Shown: piece by piece, positions 54,404 to 62,861 of the stretch
Layout: each line of letters opens with the position of its first letter
Numbering within the stretch: the stretch's first letter is position 1
Source of the DNA: an uncultured Bacteroides sp.
GTDB taxonomy: Bacteria > Bacteroidota > Bacteroidia > Bacteroidales > Bacteroidaceae
Reading direction: 5' to 3'
Assembly: GCF_949298305.1 (NCBI RefSeq)
Contig: NZ_CASFWU010000032.1
Location: 1 to 64,000, forward strand
Length of the DNA stretch: 64,000 nt
Translations under genes and position numbers: made by a program
The notes under the pieces: generated by a model
Told to the model about the DNA's origin: nothing
What the model saw: only the letters and a program-made list of their open reading frames with translations
Databases searched by the model: none

Positions 54404-54997
54404 CTACTTTGCGTAGTTGCGTCGGATGACGGTGCCCTCGAAGGGTTTTCCCTCGGCTTGATAGAGGTCTTCGTCGTCGAAGGGGCGCAGCTTCCAGTAG
54501 AGCATCACGTCGCCCACGGCGCAGGCCAGGCTGAAGATGCCGAAAGCATAAACCGTCTTGTTGCCCGTGCAGAAGCCGTGCAGGAAGGGCAGGACACCCA
54601 ATACGATGGCGGGCAGCAGCAAGAACAGACGATACCACTTTAAGGAGACAGGGCGGGTGGAGTAATAGCCTACGCCTGACCAGCTGGAGTGGCAACGTAT
54701 AGCTTTCGTTTGCCGCCCGTTGCAGAAGTAGAGAATCAGATAACCGGACAGAATGTTGGCGGCGAAGGCAAGGAGTGTCATCTGCCAGATGTAGCCTCTC
54801 CAGAAATTGCCGATGAAGTAGCCCACATTATAGGCCGAGGAGTCTTCCCACACGTAGCAGTAGAGCAGGGAGCCGGAGAAGAGGAGCAGGAAGAAGATGA
54901 CTATCGTCCACAGATTGGCGCTTTTCGTGTTGAGTTTTACTTCGATGCCGTCAGTCTGCGGGGTATGGTTCGAGTTGAGTTGTGCAGTTGTTTTCAT
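54404..54997 (-). CDS. Membrane protein, possibly DUF3267-like
   Basis: The product has 197 residues with about five hydrophobic segments (near 30-50, 72-92, 121-140, 150-165). The C-terminal part (GDVMLYWKLRPFDDEDLYQAEGKPFEGTVI) recalls the end of DUF3267 membrane proteins, a group of putative zincins. The HExxH motif expected in the second helix is absent (LLAFAANILSGY), so if related it has lost the metal site. I do not firmly recognise the family. It is divergent from the second sensor kinase. Confidence 0.6.
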   Translation of the reverse strand: MKTTAQLNSNHTPQTDGIEVKLNTKSANLWTIVIFFLLLFSGSLLYCYVWEDSSAYNVGYFIGNFWRGYIWQMTLLAFAANILSGYLILYFCNGRQTKAIRCHSSWSGVGYYSTRPVSLKWYRLFLLLPAIVLGVLPFLHGFCTGNKTVYAFGIFSLACAVGDVMLYWKLRPFDDEDLYQAEGKPFEGTVIRRNYAK

Positions 54998-55036
54998 AAT
55001 GGTATGTTTTTAGTTGTTGTTTTCTGGTTGACGTTG

Positions 55037-55044
55037 CAAAGATA
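55037..55044 (-). promoter_or_regulatory. -7 element of the membrane-protein gene
   Basis: TATCTTTG on the leftward strand, 39 bases before the ATG at 54997. A GTTTA lies near the -33 distance. Confidence 0.5.
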
Positions 55045-55097
55045 AGTCCTCTCAGGTAAACGGAAGGTTAACGTTACGTTATCTTTACGTTAACGGA

Positions 55098-55129
55098 GTT
55101 GGAGGGAAAGGGAAAAGAAGTTACTTTTG
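55098..55129 (+). promoter_or_regulatory. Promoter of the second sensor kinase
   Basis: GTTG (55098-55101, one base off TTTG) precedes TACTTTTG (55122-55129) after exactly 20 bases. Transcription would begin near 55136, at the edge of the hairpin repeat. Confidence 0.55.
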
Positions 55130-55200
55130 TAGCGGTTAGCGGTGAGTGGTTAGCGGTTAGTACCTGCACTCACCGCTCACCGTTAACCACTAACCGCTAC
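55129..55200. repeat. Short-word inverted repeat (GTTAGCGG type) in the kinase leader
   Basis: GTAGCGGTTAG (55129-55139) pairs with CTAACCGCTAC (55190-55200), and GCGGTGAGTG (55139-55148) pairs with CACTCACCGC (55167-55176). The element ends five bases before the ATG at 55205, so it would fill the 5' leader and could mask the start. Confidence 0.8.
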
Positions 55201-55204
55201 AGAC

Positions 55205-56449
55205 ATGAGCAAGTCCTACTACATCCTCCTCACCCTCGTGGCCGCCGCCGTGGCCGTCTTCTTCCTCGGCCGCTGGACGGGCATGGGGCTGGGACTCAAC
55301 AGCCAGCGTGTGACGCGCACCGTCCACGAGGCCTGGTGCCGCGCCGACGACCGCCACGCCCTCTGCCCCGGGGCCGGGCTCGACTCCCTCTTCCGCCAGC
55401 AGCTGCGCGAGGGCGGGTTGCGCCGCCTCCGCTTCCGGCTGGACACGGTGCCGCTGGCGGACGATTCGACCGTGGTGCTCCGCTCTGCCTTGCCTTACTT
55501 CGATGACTACGAACGCGAGCTGGAGCATCGGCGCACGTTCGTCATCCCGCTGGACAGCCTGCAAGGCGTGCGGGCCCGCCTCCTCAACCTTCGTGCCGAG
55601 ACGGTCGGGTCACAGCTCTACTACCTGCTGGGCACGGTGGCGGGTTTCTTCTTCCTGGCCTTCGGCATTGCCAAGCAGGTGGACATCATCCGCCGTCAGG
55701 ACAAGTTGTCGCAGATGCGCGAGGATTTCTCTTACGCCATGGTGCACGACATGAAGACGCCTATCAGCACCCTTCTGATGGCGGTGAGGAACCTGCGTAG
55801 CGGTCGCCTGGACGCCAAGCCCGAACGCAAGCGCGAGCACTTCGACCTGCTGGAAAAGGAGAGCCTGCACCTGCTCGACCTGACCAATCGCGTACTGACC
55901 CTCTCGAAGATGGAGCATCACCAACTGCTGCTCGACAAGGACTGGCATCCCCTTCGTCCCGTGGTGGACGAGCTGATACAGGTGTTCGAGGCAAAGGCGG
56001 CGAAGCCCGTCACCTTCAGCACCGACCTTCAGGCCGAAGCGGTCTATGCCGATATGGAATTCCTGAAGGAAGCCCTTTCCAACCTGATAGACAACGCCCT
56101 GAAATACTCCAAAGACACAGTAGAAGTACGCATTGCCTCGCGTCAGGAGGGCGGTTTCGTCCGCATCAGTGTCCGCGACAACGGCATCGGCATCCCCCTT
56201 TCGGCCCAGCGTACCATCTTCGACAAGTTCGAGCGCGTGCTGCCCCGCGACGACGGCAGCGGACAGAAGAAGGTTTCCGGCTTCGGCCTCGGCCTGAACT
56301 ACGTGATGAACGTGACCCGCGAGCACGGCGGCTATGTCAGTGTGGAAAGTGTGCAGGGGCGGTTCAGCGAGTTTACGATTTCGTTGCCCGAAAGCCTCAC
56401 CCCCGGCCCCTCTCCCAAGGAGAGGGGGGAAGGAATGGAGTCGGAATAG
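55205..56449 (+). CDS. Membrane sensor histidine kinase
   Basis: The product has 414 residues. An N-terminal membrane helix (ILLTLVAAAVAVFFLG) and a second near 139-156 (YYLLGTVAGFFFLAFG) enclose a small periplasmic sensor of about 115 residues. HisKA has MVHDMKTPIS with H181. The ATPase domain has SNLIDNALKYSKD, RDNGIGIP and GFGLGLNYV. No response regulator adjoins. The last 17 residues (LTPGPSPKERGEGMESE) are encoded by the start of a dispersed inverted repeat (56393-56427), so the original C-terminus has probably been replaced or extended. Its kinase core resembles the first orphan kinase at 18235. Confidence 0.9.
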   Translation: MSKSYYILLTLVAAAVAVFFLGRWTGMGLGLNSQRVTRTVHEAWCRADDRHALCPGAGLDSLFRQQLREGGLRRLRFRLDTVPLADDSTVVLRSALPYFDDYERELEHRRTFVIPLDSLQGVRARLLNLRAETVGSQLYYLLGTVAGFFFLAFGIAKQVDIIRRQDKLSQMREDFSYAMVHDMKTPISTLLMAVRNLRSGRLDAKPERKREHFDLLEKESLHLLDLTNRVLTLSKMEHHQLLLDKDWHPLRPVVDELIQVFEAKAAKPVTFSTDLQAEAVYADMEFLKEALSNLIDNALKYSKDTVEVRIASRQEGGFVRISVRDNGIGIPLSAQRTIFDKFERVLPRDDGSGQKKVSGFGLGLNYVMNVTREHGGYVSVESVQGRFSEFTISLPESLTPGPSPKERGEGMESE

Positions 56450-56782
56450 AGAATGGCATATAAAATAATTCAAGTTTCGGTTTTACCGAAACTTGCAGGA
56501 GTTAGAGGAGTTAGAAGAAGTTATCGCCCGCCAGGGCGGGCTTAGAAGTTAAAGGCCAATAGACCTGTTACTGCTAATTTTTCTTTTTGCAAGACTATCG
56601 GCTTTAACTTCTAACAGAGCAAAGCGAAGTGGTAACTTCTATAACTTCTTAACTCCCAGTGAAATATCAAACCCGAAACTTGAGTAAAATAATATATGAA
56701 TAAAATATGTAAGACTGAATACTAACTTAAATCACCACCCCCTTCCTCCCCTCTCCTTGGGAGAGGGGCCGGGGGTGAGGCT
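56393..56782. repeat. Composite element with perfect 35-bp inverted ends
   Basis: 56393-56427 (AGCCTCACCCCCGGCCCCTC, then TCCCAAGGAGAGGGG) is the exact reverse complement of 56748-56782. Between them are CAAGTTTCGG/CCGAAACTTG (56469-56494), GGAGTTAGAGGAGTTAGAAG words, a CGCCCGCCAGGGCGGGC hairpin and TTCTAACTTCTTAACTCC words. The left end is inside the kinase coding sequence and the right end stops eight bases before the next ATG. Confidence 0.85.
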
Positions 56783-56789
56783 TCTGTTT

Positions 56790-58076
56790 ATGGAACACCT
56801 TTTACACTACCTCTGGAAACACAAAATCTTCCCTTTGCAGGAACTGCACACGACCGACGGGCGGCGGGTGGAAGTCATTGACCCCGGCCTGCCCAACACC
56901 AACGCCGGGCCCGACTTCTTCAACGCCAAGCTGAAGCTGGACGGCGTGCTGTGGGTGGGAAACGTGGAGCTGCACGAGCGCTCTTCGCTCTGGATGAAGC
57001 ACGGACACCAGACGGACAAGGCCTACGACAACGTCATCCTGCACGTGGTGGGCGAGGCCGACTGCGACGTGTGCCGCACGGACGGCGAGCCCATCCCCCA
57101 ACTCGTGCTGACTTGTCCTGCCGACGTGGCCCGTCGCTACGACGAGCTGCGTCAGTCCGAAATCTGTCCGCCCTGTTACTCCGTCCTCCCGTCCCTGTCG
57201 CGCCTGACGGTTCATTCCTGGTTTTCGGCCTTGCAGGCGGAGCGTTTCGCACGGAAGGCGGCCGACATCCGCGCCCGTCTCGATGCCTGCCAAAACCATT
57301 GGGAGGACGTGTTCTTCATCACCCTGGCGCGCAACTACGGATTCGGCCTGAATAGCGATGCCTTCGAGGCCTGGGCCCGGCTCATCCCCTTCCGTGCCGT
57401 AGACAAGCACCGTGACGACCTTTTCCAGGTGGAGGCCTTCTTCTTCGGTCAGGCGGGCCTGCTGGAGGAGGAACTGCCCGATGCCGACGACTATTACCTC
57501 CGCCTCCGAAAGGAGTTCCGCTACCTGCAACGCAAATTCGACCTGCCGGCTCCGCTGGATGCCTCGCGCTGGCGCTTCCTGCGCCTCCGGCCGGGCAACT
57601 TCCCCCACGTGCGCCTGGCCCAGCTGGCCAGCCTCTACCACACACGGCCCGCCCTCTTCTCGCAGGTGATGGAGGCCGACACGACCGAGGCCGCCAGGAA
57701 GCTCCTCGTCACCTCCACTTCCGATTACTGGGAGCGGCACTTCACCTTCCGCCACTCCTCGCCCGAGCGCGTGAAGCGGGTGGGGGAGAACGCCCTCAAC
57801 CTGATGCTCATCAACACCGTCATTCCTTTCCTCTACGCCTACGGCCTCCACAAGGCCGACGACAACCTGTGCGAGCGTGCCACCCGCTTCCTGGAATCGC
57901 TTCGTGCCGAGAACAACCACATCACCCGCCTCTGGGAGGGTGCCGGCCTGCCCGTCTCTACCGCTGCCGATTCGCAGGCCCTCATCCAGCTTCAGCGGGA
58001 ATATTGCGAACGCAAGGACTGCCTCCGCTGCCGCTTCGGTTACGAATTCCTGAAGGGACGGAAGACAGGCGGGTGA
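56790..58076 (+). CDS. DUF2851 family protein
   Basis: The product has 428 residues from the ATG at 56790 (MEHLLHYLWKHKIFPLQELHTTDGRRVEVIDPG); the frame is open 11 codons into the repeat element. NAGPDFFNAKLKLDGVLWVGNVELH near 37-61 has the D-x(n)-E-x-x pattern of a PD-(D/E)XK-like nuclease core, as noted for this family. The C-terminus has CERKDCLRCRFGYEFLK with three Cys. The family is nearly one-per-genome in Bacteroidetes; its function is unknown and nuclease activity is inference. Confidence 0.88.
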   Translation: MEHLLHYLWKHKIFPLQELHTTDGRRVEVIDPGLPNTNAGPDFFNAKLKLDGVLWVGNVELHERSSLWMKHGHQTDKAYDNVILHVVGEADCDVCRTDGEPIPQLVLTCPADVARRYDELRQSEICPPCYSVLPSLSRLTVHSWFSALQAERFARKAADIRARLDACQNHWEDVFFITLARNYGFGLNSDAFEAWARLIPFRAVDKHRDDLFQVEAFFFGQAGLLEEELPDADDYYLRLRKEFRYLQRKFDLPAPLDASRWRFLRLRPGNFPHVRLAQLASLYHTRPALFSQVMEADTTEAARKLLVTSTSDYWERHFTFRHSSPERVKRVGENALNLMLINTVIPFLYAYGLHKADDNLCERATRFLESLRAENNHITRLWEGAGLPVSTAADSQALIQLQREYCERKDCLRCRFGYEFLKGRKTGG

Positions 58077-58143
58077 GGGAGATGCTTGCGAAAAGCCGTA
58101 TGCTTTGTCGGTTATTCCAAAATTAATTAGTTATTTTGCACGA

Positions 58144-58190
58144 GCCAAGCTCCGCAGGTGCGGACGCAGGTCACTGACAGCAGGCTTGGC
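58144..58190 (+). promoter_or_regulatory. Hairpin leader before ruvB
   Basis: GCCAAGC (58144-58150) pairs with GCTTGGC (58184-58190), enclosing a smaller CCGCA-GG-TGCGG hairpin. It ends 18 bases before the chosen ruvB start. Role unknown. Confidence 0.35.
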
Positions 58191-58208
58191 ATGAAAACAA
58201 TTGAATCA

Positions 58209-59246
58209 ATGGAACAGGAAAACTTTGACATACGCAGCCAGAAACCGCTTTCGGGCAAGGAAAAGGACTTTGAGAACGCCCTCCGCCCGCTGGCCTTCGA
58301 GGACTTCAGCGGACAGAGCCAGGTGGTGGAGAACCTGCGCATCTTCGTGACGGCTGCCCGCCTGCGGGGTGAGGCGCTGGACCACACCCTGCTGCACGGC
58401 CCTCCGGGACTGGGCAAGACGACACTCTCCAACATCATTGCCAACGAATTGGGCGTGGGCTTCAAAATCACCTCGGGGCCCGTGCTGGACAAACCCGGCG
58501 ACCTGGCGGGCATCCTCACCAGCCTGGAGCCGAACGACGTGCTCTTCATCGACGAGATTCACCGCCTCAGCCCGGTTGTGGAGGAGTATCTCTATTCGGC
58601 CATGGAGGATTACCGCATCGACATCATGATAGACAAGGGCCCTTCTGCCCGCAGCATCCAGATAGACCTGAACCCTTTCACGCTGGTGGGAGCCACCACG
58701 CGCAGCGGCCTGCTGACAGCCCCGCTCCGTGCCCGCTTCGGCATCAACCTGCACCTGGAGTATTACGACACCGACGTCCTGAGCGGCATCATCCTCCGCT
58801 CGGCCGGCATCCTGGGCGTGCCCTGTTCCAACAAGGCCGCGCTGGAGATTGCAGGCCGCAGCCGCGGCACGCCCCGTATCGCCAACGCCTTGCTGCGCCG
58901 TGTGCGGGACTTTGCCCAGGTCAAAGGCTCGGGCCGCATCGACACCGAGATTGCAAGCATCGCCCTCGAGGCGCTGAACATCGACAAGTACGGCCTCGAC
59001 CAGATTGACAACAAGATACTGACCACCATCATCGACAAGTTCCGGGGCGGCCCCGTAGGCCTGACCACCATCGCCACCGCCCTGGGCGAGGACGCAGGCA
59101 CCATCGAAGAGGTGTACGAACCGTTCCTCATCAAGGAAGGCTTCATCAAGCGCACGCCACGCGGGCGGGAGGTGACGGAACTGGCGTACAAGCACTTGGG
59201 ACGCAGCCTGTATCAGAATGGCGGGCAGCCTTCTTTGTTTGATTGA
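58209..59246 (+). CDS. ruvB: Holliday junction branch migration helicase RuvB
   Basis: AAA+ motor that, with RuvA, drives branch migration of Holliday junctions. The product has 345 residues from the ATG at 58209, giving the usual Bacteroides start [11 protein letters not shown]; an ATG at 58191 is in frame. Walker [11 protein letters not shown] has K70; Walker B is [10 protein letters not shown] near 113-122; sensor 1 is GATTRSG near 162. The C-terminal winged helix ([24 protein letters not shown]) is complete. ruvA and ruvC are not nearby. Confidence 0.95.
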   Translation: MEQENFDIRSQKPLSGKEKDFENALRPLAFEDFSGQSQVVENLRIFVTAARLRGEALDHTLLHGPPGLGKTTLSNIIANELGVGFKITSGPVLDKPGDLAGILTSLEPNDVLFIDEIHRLSPVVEEYLYSAMEDYRIDIMIDKGPSARSIQIDLNPFTLVGATTRSGLLTAPLRARFGINLHLEYYDTDVLSGIILRSAGILGVPCSNKAALEIAGRSRGTPRIANALLRRVRDFAQVKGSGRIDTEIASIALEALNIDKYGLDQIDNKILTTIIDKFRGGPVGLTTIATALGEDAGTIEEVYEPFLIKEGFIKRTPRGREVTELAYKHLGRSLYQNGGQPSLFD

Positions 59247-59273
59247 CGGATTGTCTGTCACAAAGTTCTGGAG

Positions 59274-59642
59274 ATGGAAGACCGGATGAACAAACCCGAA
59301 TGGCTGCACAGACGGCGGAAACTTCGCAATGCACTGACCCCGGCCGAAGCGGTTCTGTGGAGGGTGCTGAAGGAACGGCAGGTTTATGGATTGAAGTTCA
59401 GGCGGCAGCATAGTGTAGGGCCTTATATCCTTGATTTCTATTGCCTGGAGTTGAAACTGGCAATAGAACTGGATGGTGAATCGCACGCGATTCGTGGGGA
59501 GTACGATGAGCAGCGGACGGATTATCTGTTCCGGGTGGCAGGCATTACGGTACTTCGTTTTGAGAATCGTGTGGTGTTTGAAGATCTCGAACGGATTATT
59601 GAGGAAATAGGAGAGAAGATAGCTGCCTCTAAAACTGATTGA
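59274..59642 (+). CDS. DUF559 endonuclease-domain protein
   Basis: Single small domain of 122 residues related to the very-short-patch-repair endonuclease fold. The PD-(D/E)XK core is visible: FRRQHSVGPYILDFYCLELKLAIELDGESH at about 42-71, with Asp, Glu and the following Asp-Gly in place. Its substrate and role are not known; members are scattered among genomes, often as lone genes. It follows ruvB after 27 bases and may be co-transcribed. An extragenic repeat element follows. Confidence 0.85.
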   Translation: MEDRMNKPEWLHRRRKLRNALTPAEAVLWRVLKERQVYGLKFRRQHSVGPYILDFYCLELKLAIELDGESHAIRGEYDEQRTDYLFRVAGITVLRFENRVVFEDLERIIEEIGEKIAASKTD

Positions 59643-59717
59643 GAGAGTAACTGAAGAGATACGTCAGTACAAGACTATCCTAAACGGTCTGTCAAAACAA
59701 AGTGATGCTATCTGACT

Positions 59718-59864
59718 CCCCTCCTTCTGGAAGGAGGGGTGTCCAACGGGCGGGGTGGTAGGTGAATTCACACGCGTAAACACCTACGTAATCATTCAAA
59801 GGTTGCTCCGCAGGGCGTGCCTACCACCTCCCCCTTCGGGTACTCCTCCTTCCGGAAGGAGGAG
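59718..59864. repeat. Extragenic element bounded by two hairpins
   Basis: Left end: CCCCTCCTTC (59718-59727) folds with GAAGGAGGGG (59730-59739). Right end: a perfect 22-bp palindrome at 59843-59864 (half CTCCTCCTTCC). Inside, GGTGGTAGG (59754-59762) pairs with CCTACCACC (59820-59828). It fills most of the 310-base gap between the DUF559 gene and the flippase gene; nothing else is seen there. Confidence 0.8.
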
Positions 59865-59952
59865 AGTTTAAGATACTCTTGCTGGGGCATACTCTCCGTG
59901 ACAGGTTAAGTATTGAATTGATAATGAAGAAAGAATAGAAATAATAGAAAGA

Positions 59953-61404
59953 ATGGCAAACTTGAAATCATTGGCTAAAGACACCGCCATCTACGGCTTG
60001 AGCAGCATCGTGGGGCGTTTCCTGAACTATCTGCTGGTGCCCGTCTACACCATGGCCATGTCGGCACAGTCGGGCGGCTACGGTGTGGTGACCAACATCT
60101 ATGCTTGGGTGGCGCTGATGCTGGTGCTGCTCACCTTCGGCATGGAGACGGGTTTCTTCCGCTTTGCCAACAACGGCAAGGACGACCCCATGCGCGTCTA
60201 CTCCACCTCGCTGCTCGGGGTGGGCGGCGTGTCGCTGGCGTTTCTGGCATTGGGGCTGGTGTTCCTGCAGCCCATTGCGGGGCTGCTGGGGTATGAAGAA
60301 CACCCGTGGTACGTGGGCATGATGATGATTGTGGTGGCCATGGACGCCATCCAGAGCATTCCCTTCGCCTATCTGCGCTACCGGCAGCGGCCGCTGAAGT
60401 TTGCGGCGCTGAAGCTGCTGTTCATCTTCCTGAACATTGCGCTCAACCTTATCTATTATGTATGGATGGAGGGCAGCGACGTGGGCTATGCCTTCCTGTT
60501 CAACCTGATTTGTACCTCTACCGTCATGGTGTGCATGATACCCGAGCTGAGCGGCTTCCGCTATGTGCTGGACCGCGCTCTGCTGCGCCGCATGCTGTCC
60601 TACTGCATGCCGCTGCTGGTGCTGGGCATTGCGGGCATCCTGAACCAGGTGGCGGACAAGATTATCTTCCCTTACGTCTATCCCGACAAGGCCGAGGCCA
60701 CGGTGCAGCTGGGCATCTACGGAGCCGCCAGCAAGATAGCCATGATCATGGCCATGCTGACGCAGGCTTTCCGCTATGCCTACGAGCCCTTTGTCTTCGG
60801 CAAGAGCCGCGACAAGGACAACCGCGAGGTCTATGCGCAGGCCATGAAGTTCTTCATCATCTTCACCCTGCTGGCCTATCTGGCCGTGATGTTCTACATG
60901 GACCTGCTGAAGCACATCATCGGGCGCGGCTACTGGGAAGGCCTGCGCGTGGTGCCCATCGTCATGGCGGCCGAAATCTTCATGGGCGTCTACTTCAACC
61001 TCTCCTTCTGGTACAAGCTGATTGACGAGACGCGCTGGGGAGCCTACTTCTCGCTGACGGGCTGCGCCGTGCTGGTGCTGATGAACGTGCTGCTGATTCC
61101 CCGCTTCGGCTACATGGCCTGTGCCTGGGCCGGCTTCTCGGGCTACGGGGTGGCCATGCTGCTGTCCTACTTCGTGGGGCAGAAGAAGTACCCCATCCGC
61201 TACGACCTGAAGGCCATCGGCTCCTACGTGCTGCTGGCGGCGGTGCTCTATGTGGCGGCCGAATACGTGCCGCTGGACAACGTGTGGCTCCGTCTGGCCT
61301 TCCGCACCGTGCTGCTGCTGCTGTTTGTGGCCTACATTGTGAAGAAGGACCTGCCCCTGAGCCGCATTCCGGTACTGAACAGGCTGGCGGGCAAGAAGAA
61401 ATGA
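59953..61404 (+). CDS. Wzx-type polysaccharide flippase (MOP superfamily)
   Basis: Multi-pass inner-membrane protein of 483 residues with 12-14 hydrophobic helices. The N-terminal pattern LAKDTAIYGLSSIVGRFLNYLLVPVYTM is typical of lipopolysaccharide/O-antigen flippases in Bacteroidetes. It presumably moves a lipid-linked glycan across the inner membrane. No glycosyltransferase genes are adjacent, so this is the lone housekeeping-linked copy rather than part of a capsule locus. The next gene follows after 55 bases. Confidence 0.88.
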   Translation: MANLKSLAKDTAIYGLSSIVGRFLNYLLVPVYTMAMSAQSGGYGVVTNIYAWVALMLVLLTFGMETGFFRFANNGKDDPMRVYSTSLLGVGGVSLAFLALGLVFLQPIAGLLGYEEHPWYVGMMMIVVAMDAIQSIPFAYLRYRQRPLKFAALKLLFIFLNIALNLIYYVWMEGSDVGYAFLFNLICTSTVMVCMIPELSGFRYVLDRALLRRMLSYCMPLLVLGIAGILNQVADKIIFPYVYPDKAEATVQLGIYGAASKIAMIMAMLTQAFRYAYEPFVFGKSRDKDNREVYAQAMKFFIIFTLLAYLAVMFYMDLLKHIIGRGYWEGLRVVPIVMAAEIFMGVYFNLSFWYKLIDETRWGAYFSLTGCAVLVLMNVLLIPRFGYMACAWAGFSGYGVAMLLSYFVGQKKYPIRYDLKAIGSYVLLAAVLYVAAEYVPLDNVWLRLAFRTVLLLLFVAYIVKKDLPLSRIPVLNRLAGKKK

Positions 61405-61459
61405 CCCGGCCGGACGGACACGACTGAATTGATACATAAACTGACTGAAACGAACTGAT

Positions 61460-62827
61460 ATGGAAACACCTGATTCTGACAGAAACCTGTTTGTCATCAA
61501 GAACTTTCTGAAAGAGTACCTCGACCTGCGCAAGGACAAGGACGACGAGCTGGCCACGGTGGAGTCCATCCGCAAGGGGGTGGAGTTCAAGGGCGCCAAC
61601 CTGTGGATTCTGATATTTGCCATCTTCATGGCCTCGCTGGGGCTGAACGTCAACTCCACTGCCGTCATTATCGGCGCCATGCTCATCTCCCCGCTGATGG
61701 GGCCTATCATGGGCGTGGGCCTCTCTGTGGGCCTGAACGACTTCGAGCTGATGAAACGCTCGCTGAAGAGCTTCCTCATCACCACGCTGTTCAGTGTCAC
61801 CACCGCCACCATCTTCTTTATTGTAAGCCCGGTGGCCGAAGGGCAGTCGGAGCTGCTGGCCCGTACTTCGCCCACCATCTACGACGTATTCATCGCCCTC
61901 ATGGGCGGCCTGGCGGGCGTGGTGGCCCTTTCCACCAAGGAGAAGGGCAACGTGATTCCCGGCGTGGCCATTGCCACGGCCCTCATGCCGCCGCTCTGTA
62001 CGGCGGGTTACGGTCTGGCCACGGGCAACCTCATCTACTTCCTGGGCGCCTTCTACCTCTACTTCATCAACTCGGTCTTCATCAGCCTGGCCACCTTCAT
62101 CGGGGTGCGGGTGATGCACTTCCAGCGCAAGGCCTTTGTGGACAAGAACCGCGAGAAGAAGGTGCGCAAGTACATTGTGCTGATAGCCGTGCTCACCATG
62201 TGCCCTGCCGTCTACCTGACCGTGGGCATCATTCAGGACACGTTCTTTGAAAGCTCGGCCAACAAGTTCATCAACGAGCAGCTGGCCTTTGACAACACGC
62301 AGGTGCTGGACAAGAAGATACAGCACACGGCCAACGGGCACGAGATACGCGTGGTGCTGATAGGCGAGGAGGTGCCCGAAGCCTCCATTGCCATTGCCCG
62401 CAGCAAGATGGCTGACTACAAGCTGGAGAACACCAAGCTGGTGGTGATGCAGGGCATGAACTACGAGTCGGTGGACATTTCGTCCATCCGCGCCATGGTG
62501 ATGGAAGACTTCTACAAGAACAGCGAACAGCGCCTGGTGGAGCAGACCAAGAAGATTGCCTCGCTGGAGAAGGACCTGGAGCGCTACCGCACGTTCGACG
62601 GGCTGAGCAAGGCCCTCGTGCCCGAGCTCAAGGTGCTCTATCCCTCGGTGCGCTCGCTCTCCCTGTCCCACGCCATCGAGATGACCGTGGACTCCATGCG
62701 GACAGACACGGTGCTGCTGGCCGTGATGAAGTTCGGCAAGCAGCCCGACGCGGCCGAGAAGGCCAAGATTGCCGAATGGCTGAAGGCCCGCACGGGTACC
62801 GGCAGCCTGAAGCTGATAACCGAATAA
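61460..62827 (+). CDS. DUF389 membrane protein
   Basis: The product has 455 residues. The first 260 hold the DUF389 membrane domain with about six helices and the conserved block VNSTAVIIGAMLISPLMGPIMGVGLSVG near 65-92, then GNVIPGVAIATALMPPLCTAGYGLATG near 168-194. The last 190 residues are soluble and include a coiled segment (FYKNSEQRLVEQTKKIASLEKDLERY). Function of the family is unknown; a transporter has been suggested. Likely co-transcribed with its neighbours. Confidence 0.88.
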   Translation: METPDSDRNLFVIKNFLKEYLDLRKDKDDELATVESIRKGVEFKGANLWILIFAIFMASLGLNVNSTAVIIGAMLISPLMGPIMGVGLSVGLNDFELMKRSLKSFLITTLFSVTTATIFFIVSPVAEGQSELLARTSPTIYDVFIALMGGLAGVVALSTKEKGNVIPGVAIATALMPPLCTAGYGLATGNLIYFLGAFYLYFINSVFISLATFIGVRVMHFQRKAFVDKNREKKVRKYIVLIAVLTMCPAVYLTVGIIQDTFFESSANKFINEQLAFDNTQVLDKKIQHTANGHEIRVVLIGEEVPEASIAIARSKMADYKLENTKLVVMQGMNYESVDISSIRAMVMEDFYKNSEQRLVEQTKKIASLEKDLERYRTFDGLSKALVPELKVLYPSVRSLSLSHAIEMTVDSMRTDTVLLAVMKFGKQPDAAEKAKIAEWLKARTGTGSLKLITE

Positions 62828-62861
62828 AGGACCTATTTAAAAACAGACAAGGACAGAACGT

